Origin: Mortierella alpina
Lineage: Eukaryota > Mortierellomycota > Mortierellomycetes > Mortierellales > Mortierellaceae
Length of the DNA: 64,000 bases
Direction: 5' to 3'
Assembly (NCBI GenBank): GCA_029449245.1
Contig: JANATF010000001.1
Location: 62,001 to 126,000, forward strand
Shown here in pieces: positions 32,363 through 42,063 of this stretch. The translations under genes were made by a program, and so were the position numbers. A model generated the notes under the pieces. The model searched no databases. It was not told where the DNA came from and worked only from the letters and a program-made list of their open reading frames with translations. How positions within the stretch are numbered: position 1 is the first letter of the stretch; each line of letters starts with the position of its first letter.

Positions 32363-35300
32363 ATGAGCAGCACCTCCTCCAGCATCACCAGCCTCGCTAC
32401 GGTGCTGACACTCATACCCACACACACACCCACACACACACCCACGCAGACACTCACGCAGACACAAGCACAAACACAAACTCCGGATCCATACCAGATC
32501 AGCGTAAACAGCTCTATCAATGCCTTCACTACCGCTCTGCTCTTTGACACTGTCATCGCCGCCGTCGTCTTCGTGGCCTTCTGCATCGTCCGCCACTGGA
32601 GCAAAAAGATATACCAGCCCAGGACCTATCTCGTTACCGAGGAGTAAGTATCGAACGATGGAACCATGCGCAAGAGCAGCCCGTGCGCTGCACAGCAACA
32701 TTTGCAAGAAAAGAGCCACAGCTCAGTCTAAGCTCACCCACTGTCGCATTGTCTGTGCATCTGTGTCACCATAGCATCCGATCGCCCGAACTGCCTCCGG
32801 GCATCTTCAGCTGGGTCACAGCCTCGTTCCAGGTCAAGGATACAGAGTTGCTGCAGAAAGTGGGCTTGGATGCCTACATGTACCTGAGGTTCCTTCGAAT
32901 GAACGCGTAAGTCGATATGAGGCTCGATTGAACAGTAGAGCTACAGAGCATGCCCTTGCACCTTCTCCATTGCACTGTATAATCAGTGAAGATGCGCTTC
33001 AATAGTATCCTATATCATAAAATTAATTTCCAGGCCAATTTTAGCATGTTCTTTGCAGGATGTATGCTCCTCGCGATCCCGGTCCTCATCCCGATCAACC
33101 TTGTTAACGGACAAGGACTAGAGGGACTGCCAAGCATGTCCATCGGTAACATCAAGCTCGATGAGGGATGGCGTCTGTGGTTCCACCTTGTGTTGACATA
33201 CATCTTTTGTGGTAAGCACAGCATAAAATAACGTTTCCGCTCAGACTCGCAACATCCAAAATGCTAATATTACCCGTTCGAAACCTTTCCAGGCGCTGCC
33301 GTTCTCCTCTTGTGGCGAGAGATGCAAGAGTACACCCGCCGTCGCCACTCATATCTCCTGAGTGAGAAGCATGCCAGGATGCCCCAGTCAACCACCATCC
33401 TTGTTACCGGTATCCCCAAGGGTTTGAATAGCGAAGCCGCGCTCTTTGATATCTTCAACCGGTTCCCAGGCGGCGTAGCCAAAATATGGCTGAACATGTA
33501 TGAGTGGTTACGTTCGCCTTTGTAACAACATTGGTCTGTGCTTTGGGTCCACCAAGAAATGATTCTAACCTTGCTATTCAAATATCCCTCCCTTACCATC
33601 AACCGACCCCCAGGCAGCCAAAGGACTTGTTGAAATTATGCAAAGAGCGGGACCATGTTGTTGCCAAGCTTGAGATGGTAGAGTACAACTATGTCCGATC
33701 AGCCTATCGTAAGAGCAAGAAAGACGACTCCAAACCAGCGGAACCCCGACGACCCATGGGCAGGGTCTCCGGCATCCCCTTCGTCGGTGACAAGGTTGAT
33801 CTGATCAACTACTACACCGACATCCTGTGCCACCTCAACCAGGTCATTGAGCAGGCTCAGCAGTCTGCGTTGCTTGAGCCACTGAACTCGGCCTTTATTC
33901 AGTTTCACAGCCAGTTCGCTGCCCATAGTGCCGTTCAGAGCGTTGTTCACCCAGTACCTTTTCGGATGACGCCCATGTTTGCTGAGATCAGCCCGCTGGA
34001 TGTCGTTTGGGAGAACATGAACCTGGGCACTCTTATCAGGAAGGGGCGACACATGATTGTTGTCATAGCAGCTACGGCCCTCGTCCTGCTCTTGACTGGT
34101 CCGACTATCGTCATTCAATCCTTTGCCAATATCAACTCCCTTATCGAATGGGTGCCATTTCTCAAGTTCTTGGAGACATCTTCGCAAGAACTCAAAGGCA
34201 TTATCGAGGGTATTGTGCCGCCTCTCCTGATCATAGGATTGATGTCACTGCTGCCAATCGTTCTCACTGCAATGGCACAGTATGAAGGACACGAACGGCA
34301 CACTGCTGTAATGCTCTCGGTCATGTCCAGGTTCTTTTTGTTCCTGGTCGTCAATGTGCTACTCATTTCGACGCTCTCTTCAGGCTTCTTCCCCACCATT
34401 CGTGATATTTTGAAAACGATAAATGAGAACTCGATTTCTCTTAACGTTATCACGGACCGCATGTCACAGAACCTTCCAAAGGCATCGACGTTCTTCATCA
34501 CCTACGTGCTTTTACAGAGCTTTACAGGACCCGCGCTGGAGCTTTTGCAGATTGGACCGCTGTTGCTCAATTTTCTATTTGTCCGGATTTTCAACAAGAG
34601 TCCACGGCAGATCTGGGACGTCCAGGGCAGAGTCGACGCGCCGAACTACGGGATCATCTTCCCGCCGGCCATCCTTATATTCTGCATTGGGATTCTATAC
34701 GCGACCGTGGCCCCGTTGATCCTGCCGTTTGTCACACTGTACTTCACCCTTTACTACTTTGTGTTTCGGCATCAGTTCCTCTACGTGTATCATCAGCCGA
34801 TCGAAACTGGCGGACTGGCGTTCCCCAAGGCGGTCAAGCAGACCTACACGGGCATCTTTATCTCGGAAATCACACTCTTTGGATATTTCCTACTGAGACT
34901 TAGAAGCTACCAAGTGATCCCTCAGCTGGTTCTTATGCTCATTCTCATCCTCGCCACAGCAATGTCACTCAGTAATATGAACCAGGCCTTTGATCCTCTG
35001 GTGGTCGCCCTGCCCTTGGGTCTGTTCTCCAAGGCACTGCATGTCGACAAGGAAGGCATAGTCACGGATGGAAGCGAGCCTTTGAAAGAAAGAGCCGGAT
35101 ATGGAGGCAAGGCAGAAGGTGGATATGAGAGGCTGGATGAAGGAACAGGAATATCGCTGGTCGATTTAGAGCAGAGAATGACAACGTTGGGCGCCAATCC
35201 GACGATTGAGATGAGCCCCAGTCGGATGGAAGGCAGCCAAGGAGAGGAGTCGATCGCGGCAAGAGGTGGCCTAGAACCTTCCGCGACGCAGGCACTCGCG

Positions 35301-35873
35301 TTCTGTGCGCGCTCGTACAAATCATTTCCATCTGAGGGACACCACAGAAGGTTTCTACAGGGCGCAAAAAGGGATTCGCTAACGGAGACATGCTCGTTAC
35401 CAGTACAGCCACAATTGCATGAGACACACCAGGAACAGTGGAGTGTCGAAGGGCAGCAGGACGAGAGACCTGCGGGACGGGGACAGCCGGCATCATCGTG
35501 GCGCAAATCTGCCTCATTCCACGACTATGGCCATACAGAGGTTCCGTGCGTTGATCGGCGTGCGTCTTTTAGTCCCATAGGGGTGACAGGAGAGGTACCA
35601 CAAGCAGATACCGCCCCTGTGTCAGCAGAGCTCGAGTCTTTGCAGGATCAGGCGTACTGTCACCCTGCGATCTACAATCGACAGAAGCCAGTATGGTTGC
35701 CCCTGGACGAGAGAGGGCTGATGCAGGGTGAGATTACCAAGTTGAGGCAGCGTGGGATTGCCGTGGCGACGGATGGCGCAGTCATGGATGGGTCCACAGG
35801 CAAGGCCACTGTGAGTGGGCTGATCTACGCGCCTGGCGAGGAGACCCGCTATCGTTTGGAGCGTGGCGAGTAG
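32363..35873 (+). CDS. CSC1/OSCA/TMEM63-type membrane channel (DUF221 family)
   Basis: Exons 32363-32643, 32775-32906, 33045-33211, 33293-33497 and 33614-35873 give 1014 residues. The order is that of fungal CSC1 proteins: a first membrane helix (ALLFDTVIAAVVFVAFCIV), the conserved stretch GLDAYMYLRFLRMNAMFFAG with helix 2, helix 3, and a large cytosolic loop with an RNA-binding-like fold (TTILVTGIPKGLNSEAALFD). The channel core follows (EISPLDVVWENMNLGTLIRK, then about seven helices including ATALVLLLTGPTIVIQSFAN). A Ser/Glu-rich cytosolic tail of about 280 residues ends in PVWLPLDERGLMQGEI, a conserved fungal end motif. Family members are mechano- or osmosensitive cation channels or related lipid scramblases in the plasma membrane. 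The extracellular N-terminus is a (THTP)/(TQ) repeat encoded by a CA-rich microsatellite at about 32418-32480. Confidence 0.92.
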
Positions 35874-36126
35874 CTTTCGCATCCTAATAAATCACGTGCG
35901 GCGTTGACTCTCTTTTTTTTAAAGTGCTGGCTGTCTTTATCGTCTGTTCGTCTCTCTATTCACCACCACTTTCCATCTTGCAGCTTGGGTCCGATCTTAC
36001 CCTTGCAAACACAAACACATATATACACCGACACCGGCACTAGCACACACACGCACACACACGCAACTAGACCGACAAGACATAGAAAGAGATATAGAAG
36101 AAACTGCCCGTTCACTCTCCAACATA
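35874..36126. other. Short intergenic region with CA-rich repeats
   Basis: AATAAA at 35886-35891, only 13 bp after the CSC1 stop, may be its polyadenylation signal. A CA-rich stretch (about 36010-36065) precedes the next gene. Confidence 0.5.
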
Positions 36127-37690
36127 ATGGGTAATCCATCCAGGGCGCACTCGCGCACTCTTGGGTCTCGACATGTCGTGAAGTGCATTAACCGACTCTT
36201 TGTTTTTCTTGGTCCTGCTCTTGCCCTCAGATTCGATGCTCGACCAGTCCATTACCGTGGATGCAGAGCATTTGATGGCCCTGAAACATGGCAAAAGGTA
36301 TACGGAAGTAGACGTCTGCAACGCGGGAATACGCGCCATTTAAGTGTGGGGATTGGGGGGGGGTTGCACCCATGGTCTGACATTTAGCTACTTGACATAG
36401 AATGGCGCCCTTTCCTGAGCAAACCGTGTCCTCACCCACGAGCCGTAAGTAGCGGTGCAGAAGAAAGCCGATTTGCAACTTGGCCCACCCGCCGATCTGT
36501 CACATGGGACTCAACGCTAATCAGTCGGCAAAACCTACGCTATTCCATCCGCTAGTGGCAAGAAAGATCAAGGACGACAGTTCAGATGAGGAAGAGATTG
36601 GATTCGTGCCACACAATCGGGGCAACAAACTCAAGCGTAGAGCTAACCCCATCACCGGAGGCTGTCGACTATTTGTGCCAGACATTAACGCCTTGGACGA
36701 ACAGGAGTACGAAATTCGCTCCAACTTTAGGCGCTCATTAACAGCTTCGGGCGTGGGCTCATCTTCAATACCCACTGCAGGGACAGGGTCGTCCTCCAGA
36801 TCTGCCATGGCGTCTTCCTCGAACGGGATGAGGAGGGAGGTGATTCAGATTCGTGGCTCAACCGTAGGGAGGTTGGTGGGCGAGGACGGCAGTGGAGGCA
36901 ATGCCGAGGACATGGTGTCGGATGACGAGAATCCCTATGCAGATATCAAGATTGGCGAGATCTTTTCACCGCTCGAGAGCTCGACCGAGATTCTGCAACG
37001 GCCACAGTTGCGAAAGTTGTTCAAGAGCCCACAGTTACAGATTATGGCGGTTCATGCGATGGCGATGATTGAGAGGGAAAAGATGGTCAACAAGATGATG
37101 AGTCGGGTGGCGCTGATCCTTCAGGGCGACGATCCTTTGTATCCGCAACTGGGCTACGGCATGGGCGAGGGTTGTTCGACCGCGATGATGGGCATGCCAG
37201 ACCAGGAGGAGTTGGTGGCTGGAAACAGGAACTGGAAGGAGAAGGGTGAGGATCAGGAGCAGGTTCAAAAGACGCTCTCATTACTTATGGTAGGGAAAAT
37301 GTGCTTGACCTCGCCTTCTTTGTGGAAACTACTATACTGTCTCCAATTCCACTCCTTTTTGAATCCCTGAGACGCAGGATGTACTCACAAAACACCCTTT
37401 TTTCTTCTCTGTCTATGCCATCATTGTAGGAGAATATCAACTGCAGCAATCAATACATCGACTTATTGAGCGAGAGTCGGGATGGCGTGAACCATGTTTC
37501 GAAGCAAAAGCGGCGGCTATGGAAGAAACTCAAGGAGAAGCGCGAGCGGGAACTGCGACGTCGGATGCTCTCCAAGGGCAATGGCAACAAGGGTGCACAC
37601 TCAAACTCAGGACAGGCATCTTCCATGTTGCAACAGCAACACCAACATTCACAGCAGCAACAGCAGCACCACCGCGACAAACATTCATAG
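36127..37690 (+). CDS. RXT2-like subunit of the Rpd3L histone deacetylase complex
   Basis: Proposed exons 36127-36130 (ATGG), 36231-36297, 36401-36444, 36556-37289 and 37430-37690 give 369 residues in phase. The identity rests on EEEIGFVPHNRGNKLKRRA, the RXT2 N-terminal signature, preceded by an acidic Ser/Asp patch. A conserved helix block follows later (LRKLFKSPQLQIMAVHAMAM, then IEREKMVNKMMSRVALILQG) and a C-terminal basic/coiled segment (VSKQKRRLWKKLKEKRERE). The tail is Gln/His-rich. Rxt2 is a structural subunit of the large Rpd3 deacetylase complex in repression. The region was resolved by phase: the acceptor at 36555, rather than one at about 36521, keeps the frame. The 4-nt first coding exon is tentative; ATG 36236 in exon 2 is the alternative start and would remove three residues. 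Confidence 0.75.
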
Positions 37691-37959
37691 TCGCCCCCTC
37701 GGGGTTTGCGGATAGCTTTTTTTTGTTGATATTATTCCTTCCTCCTGTTGTTTCGAGTGGTAGTTATTACAAAGCCCTTTCCAAAATGACGATCCTGCAG
37801 TTGAGCGCGAACTGAGGTGCTATGTGCGAGAATTAAGAAGCTGGCTAGCTTTCTGCAGCATAGATTCATCGGTCCTCCTCCTTCTGCCGACACGGATCAA
37901 TTATGTGAATTGATCCTCAAATGCCTGCAGCTTCTCGCTATTGGAGATGAATTGACGAG
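37691..37959. other. Intergenic region between RXT2 gene and F-box pseudogene
   Basis: I see nothing definite here. The right part may be further decayed sequence of the neighbouring pseudogene. Confidence 0.4.
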
Positions 37960-38575
37960 GGTTTGCTCGAAGCGCTCTTATGCCGGTATCATCACCGTAT
38001 AAGCACCTTGCTTCGCGAAGGCAGCTGGCTCAGAATAGCAATCATACTCGAGCCTTTAGGCTGTGGACTCCATACCGAGCCATAGAGCGTTTCTTAATCC
38101 TTGATGGTTTTGATGCTCCTCCACCTAATACGATACCTAGCTACAAGATGTTGTGAGAGGGAGCATGATCGCTTAAGCCATGGAGTTGTGGCCATTCCAG
38201 GACAGGAAGAGGCATGGCGGCACACTTTCGACCGCCTTCAGGGGTTGACAGCTCTCGCAGACGTAGTAGCTGAGCGCGAATGCATGCTGCATGTGGAGGT
38301 CTCTGGCTTGTCTTTGAGTTGTCGGTACAGTGGGAGTGGGTGTTACCGACCGTCGTTCATTTGCACGAAGTAAGCCGATCAGACTTTCAAACTTGCTATA
38401 AGGCGATTAAGCGCCCGACTGACTCGAGAAAGGCGAGCGAGTTGAGACAGGTACAGGTAAGAGCAGAGGCTTGCCAAGGTTCTGTAGGCAGACGGCTGTC
38501 GACGGAGGGCCTTTAGACCGCGTCTGGCGATGCCTGATCGGGGTTCTTGTTCAGAGCTGTTCATGGATGTGTCTT
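37960..38575 (-). pseudogene. Decayed F-box-like gene, paralogue of the gene at 38845-39684
   Basis: On the minus strand an ATG at 38564 opens a frame that keeps the F-box-like segment (LCSYLYLSQLARLSRVSRAL against VCSYLYPSQLARLSRVNRTL in the neighbour) and then stops at 38379. Beyond the stop, scattered nucleotide similarity to the intact gene continues in the same order: the segment around 38200-38310 resembles 39290-39415, and 37975-38075 resembles 38960-39030. Indels and stops break it. The promoter-proximal sequence is also shared (TCTTGTGAATA at 38573-38583 and 39690-39701). This is a tandem duplicate that has lost coding capacity. Confidence 0.75.
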
Positions 38576-38844
38576 GTGAATAATAAACGCAACGAAGAAA
38601 TGCGCTTTTTTGAAACTTTACAAAAAAAACCTGGGTTGAGGAGAGTCCTGCCGCTGTAACTGTTATGTAACGATACAGATGTGATTTTATTTTGCAATGG
38701 TCGAAGCAATGATGAACCTTTCACGTTATTCTCCCATACTGCTTGTTCCGCCCTACGTCCTCGAGTGCCGTTGAGTACTGTGACTCAGGATGCGAGCCAC
38801 AGTAATGAGGGGTGTGCTATGCGTAGACGGGGGGGAGTTGAATT

Positions 38845-39684
38845 TCAATTGATTCTCCTCCTTTTTGCAGACGCGAAAGACTTGAATTGGGCTTCAAAGA
38901 CCTGTTGTTTTTCGTCACTCAATTCGGCGATATAAAAAGGATCATCTCGATAGGCTTGAATGCCGATATCACCACCATAGACTCTTCTTGCGTTCTCGAG
39001 AACAGCTCGCTCAGAATAATACGAACCGTTTGGGTCTTCGTACGCTATCCTCGGACCACCCGGCCCCTCCAACTCATACGATCGTCGATCCTTGATGGAT
39101 TTGATGTTCATCTCCCCTATAAAGTACTTGTTCTTTAGTGGGTACTTGGGCAGATATCGGCCCAGTACCTCACCAGGGATCGGCTCAGAGTAAATTTCGT
39201 AGTGCTCGCGTCGACAGGGCAAGCAGAGATGAATTTTGCCTGGACGAGGATAATAAGCGGCTTGATCTTGTTTGGGTTGCGGCCATTCCAGGACTGACAG
39301 GGGCATGGCAGCAAACTTTTGGGGGCTATCGGGATGTGATAAGATGGTGCAATTGTCGCAGATATGGTAACTGAGTGCGATGATATAGTGCATGTGATAT
39401 TTGGGCTTGTTCCTGAGATGCTCAAAGATTGGGAAGAACCGTCGACCCCTCAGCTGCAAAAAGTAGACAGTCCAAATCCTCATATTGGATACCAGTCGGT
39501 TGAGCGTCCGATTGACACGAGAAAGGCGGGCGAGTTGAGACGGGTACAGGTAGGAGCAGACGACTTGCCAAAGTTCTGTCGGCAGACGACTGTCCCTGGA
39601 GGGCTTTAGTGATTGTGACCAGTCTGCTGCTGTCGATGCCAGTTCGGAGCGAGATCGCTTCTTGAAAACGTAGCTCATGGACAT
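38845..39684 (-). CDS. F-box-like protein, unknown substrate
   Basis: A single-exon gene of 279 residues starting at M-S-M-S-Y-V-F-K. The upstream in-frame codons are not used as the start because they fall in an A/T-rich leader. Residues about 25-70 (SRDSRLPTELWQVVCSYLYP, QLARLSRVNRTLNRLVSNM, RIWTVYF) look like an F-box, the Skp1-binding module of SCF ubiquitin ligases. The rest has Cys pairs (HICDNCTI; HLCLPCRREHYEIY) reminiscent of a small zinc-binding unit and a Tyr-rich stretch (GGDIGIQAYRDDPFYIAEL). No substrate domain such as LRR or WD40 is visible. A broken tandem copy lies just downstream. It may be a member of an expanded lineage-specific family; ubiquitin-ligase function is inference. 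Confidence 0.65.
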   Translation of the reverse strand: MSMSYVFKKRSRSELASTAADWSQSLKPSRDSRLPTELWQVVCSYLYPSQLARLSRVNRTLNRLVSNMRIWTVYFLQLRGRRFFPIFEHLRNKPKYHMHYIIALSYHICDNCTILSHPDSPQKFAAMPLSVLEWPQPKQDQAAYYPRPGKIHLCLPCRREHYEIYSEPIPGEVLGRYLPKYPLKNKYFIGEMNIKSIKDRRSYELEGPGGPRIAYEDPNGSYYSERAVLENARRVYGGDIGIQAYRDDPFYIAELSDEKQQVFEAQFKSFASAKRRRIN

Positions 39685-39901
39685 TGTGTTCTTGTGAATA
39701 GGGTTACTACCACGGAAGGACGGGAAGAAGCTTGTGCAAACGCCTTTTTTTTTGCAAACATGAAAAAGAACAGAAAAGACATGTTCCGCCTTTTTCGCCA
39801 TTTGGTTGTGTCAAGAACCCAGTTTTTTTTTTTGCTTTTGCTCAAACGTTTTACACAGTTTTGTCTCCTGCTGCTCGCTGCAGTTTCCAGTAACAGCGCA
39901 A

Positions 39902-40465
39902 TCAAAACCTGTTCTGGACTATCTGTCTTACTATGGAAGCAGCGTCTTGCTTGAAGAACCCCTTGTGCATGTCATAAGTATGCGGCATAGAGCAACAATT
40001 GCACTTTGAGCTGTAATCAAAGTCGTCTTCGAGTCTCAGGAGTACGTTAGCGTAATCGATAGTCCTATCAGCGATGACCACCGCGGTACGGTCGACATCA
40101 GAGTACAAGGGGACTCTGCAGGTCTCGCTAAACTGTTGCAAGGTTTTGAGATTGATGTCCTTCTGAGGCATTTCCGAAATCCCCAGACACAGGATGTTGT
40201 TGATACCGGCTAGGCCACAGTGGCATACAGCGTCGCACATCGGGCATTGTGTGCCTAGATTAGCAAGATCGTTGTGGGAAGGATTGCCATTGATGTGGGT
40301 ACAAACCATGTACTTTGAAGCCCTCACGCCACAGAAGCGGCATGTAAAGTTATCGCGGTGCATGACTACTTTGCGCAATTCCCGCCAGGCGGGCGAGTCC
40401 GTCTTGAGGGCTCTTGGGCTGTTCTTGTGACAGGACCAGGTCTTCGTGACAGATAAGCGTAGCAT
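39902..40465 (-). CDS. HNH-nuclease-like zinc protein, copy A of a head-to-head pair
   Basis: 187 residues from the ATG at 40465; upstream in-frame codons exist, but the paralogue at 40949 starts at the same residue (M-L-R-L-S-V-T-K-T-W). Residues about 32-80 look like a His-Asn-type nuclease fold: RDNFTCRFCGVRASKYM, then THINGNPSHNDLANLG, then CPMCDAVCHCG. The spacing (CxxC, a His-Ile-x-Gly-Asn-Pro loop, Asn-Leu, CxxC, His) fits a treble-clef HNH core with one zinc. The classical His after the second CxxC is Asp here. A second Cys/His cluster lies near the C-terminus (KCNCCSMPHTYDMHKGFF). Catalytic activity and target are unknown. It is intronless, unlike most genes in the window. Confidence 0.7.
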   Translation of the reverse strand: MLRLSVTKTWSCHKNSPRALKTDSPAWRELRKVVMHRDNFTCRFCGVRASKYMVCTHINGNPSHNDLANLGTQCPMCDAVCHCGLAGINNILCLGISEMPQKDINLKTLQQFSETCRVPLYSDVDRTAVVIADRTIDYANVLLRLEDDFDYSSKCNCCSMPHTYDMHKGFFKQDAASIVRQIVQNRF

Positions 40466-40948
40466 TGCGTTGTTGATGCTTGGAATCCACATTGTCGTTC
40501 CACAAAGTACGCTATTAAAAAACTCTGCGTTAAGGATGGAGTGGTGGCGAGGACGACAGAGAAGAGGCAAAGGGGTGTGTTGAGCCGATTGAAATTAGCG
40601 AGGCCTTTTGGAGGCTTGAAAGTTTTGGACGCGTCACTGACGTGACGCTGGGCTCTCAAAACTAACCCGCTTCCTGTGTCGCCTTTTGATGCCACACGAT
40701 GCCTTACAGTCTGAAACGCTGAAGAAGCAAGAACAGACAGCAATTTTTTTTATGCAAACTAGCGATGGTGGGCAGATACATAGTTCTGGTGCCTTTTTTC
40801 TCGCTTCTTTCGTCTGCTTTTCACCACTTCAGATCCTGCTGCCTACTCCATCCCACCCTGTCCTGATTCACACGCTCATTTTTCTCTCTTTGCCCTTATT
40901 GCTCTCCTGTCTTACTTTTTTTTTTTCGAGGACAAAAGAAAGTCAGAA
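40466..40948. promoter_or_regulatory. Divergent promoter region of the HNH-like pair
   Basis: 483 bp between the two start codons. T-rich runs occur on both sides (40745-40752; 40918-40927). I see no inverted symmetry beyond the coding parts and no coding signal. Confidence 0.45.
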
Positions 40949-41563
40949 ATGCTGCGACTATCCGTCACCAAGACTTGGTCCTGCCATAAAGGGAGTCCAA
41001 GAACTCTCGCAGTAGACTCGCCAGCCTGGCGGGAGCTCCGGCACAAGGTCCTACAACGAGACAATTATGCTTGCCGCGCCTGCGGCGTGAGAGCCGCCAA
41101 GTACATGGCTTGCACTCATATCGATGGCAACCCATCCAACAACGATCTCGCGAATCTTGGCATCTACTGTCCACTGTGCGATTCTGTACGCCATTGTGGC
41201 CACTCTGGTATTCTCAACAAGCTGTCTCTGGGAATCTCGAGCATATCGCAGACGGATATCAATCGCAGGACGCTTCAGTTGTACACCCGAACGCGCAGAG
41301 TGCCCTCGTTCTCAGAGGTGGACAGAACCGCTGTGATTATTGAAGAGTACTCTACGGGGTATGCGAACGTATTGTTGGGACTCGAAGACGACTTTGATTA
41401 CAACTCTGAATGCGATTGTTGTTCTATACCGCACACCTTTGAGATGCATAAGGGGTTCTTTAAAGAAGAAGGCTCTGCCCTAATGCTGAGGCATATAGTG
41501 TTGAACAGGATGTTTCCAAACGCCAAAAACAAAAAAGATATGAGTGAACCTCTCGGTCGATAG
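40949..41563 (+). CDS. HNH-nuclease-like zinc protein, copy B of a head-to-head pair
   Basis: 204 residues, intronless. It is collinear with the minus-strand gene at 39902-40465 over its whole length: identical opening M-L-R-L-S-V-T-K-T-W-S-C-H-K, RDNYACRACGVRAAKYMACT, HIDGNPSNNDLANLG, CPLCDSVRHCGHSGI, EVDRTAVII, YANVLLGLEDDFDY and the Cys/His end CDCCSIPHTFEMHKGFFKEE. It has 20 extra C-terminal residues. Many codon differences between the copies are synonymous while metal-ligand-like residues are kept, so both look to be under purifying selection. The HNH-like assignment follows from the CxxC / H-I-D-G-N-P / N-L / CxxC pattern. No further domain is visible, and I do not recognise a named family. 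Confidence 0.7.
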   Translation: MLRLSVTKTWSCHKGSPRTLAVDSPAWRELRHKVLQRDNYACRACGVRAAKYMACTHIDGNPSNNDLANLGIYCPLCDSVRHCGHSGILNKLSLGISSISQTDINRRTLQLYTRTRRVPSFSEVDRTAVIIEEYSTGYANVLLGLEDDFDYNSECDCCSIPHTFEMHKGFFKEEGSALMLRHIVLNRMFPNAKNKKDMSEPLGR

Positions 41564-42063
41564 TTCTATTGTCCATTGACCATGGAAAAACGAGAAAATG
41601 AAAGCAAATCGCGGCCAGCGCGCTGCGAGAACCACATAACCATGACTATGACTATGACTATGACTATGACTATGACTATGACTATGACTATGACTATGAC
41701 TATGACTATGACTATGACTATGACTATGACTATGACTATGACTATGACTAATATGACTATGACCACGACTACGGCTTCGACTATACGACTATGACTAAAC
41801 TTGAACTATATATATATACTCCTTCGAACGCTTTTTCTTTCGTTTTTCTTGAAGTCGCGCGTCCCTCATGGGATCTTCGTTGTTTCCGCGGAGACTACTA
41901 CTTGGACCATTGTGATGAACTTATTCTCTTTCTTGATGGAAATGCGCTTTCGAGTTTTGTTCATATCCTGCGCTTTCCTATTCTTTTCTTCCCCTCTTTT
42001 TTTCTTTTTTCATTCTCTATCGCATATGTTCCTCCATTGCACCCTCGCTTAAAAGGAAGGGGA
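41564..42063. other. Intergenic region with hexanucleotide array
   Basis: Apart from the TGACTA satellite at 41642-41752, this 500-bp stretch is A/T- and pyrimidine-rich and has no supported gene. Confidence 0.5.
41642..41752. repeat. (ATGACT)n hexanucleotide satellite, about 18 units
   Basis: Near-perfect tandem ATGACT units, degenerating at the right end (AATATGACTATGACCACGAC). It is open in several frames and would encode alternating Met-Thr, so it generates spurious ORFs. Confidence 0.92.

Noticed and set aside
41566-41794. Met-Thr or Ile-Val repeat ORFs over the hexamer array
   Set aside because: Both strands of the satellite are open; there is no start context or flanking coding signal.
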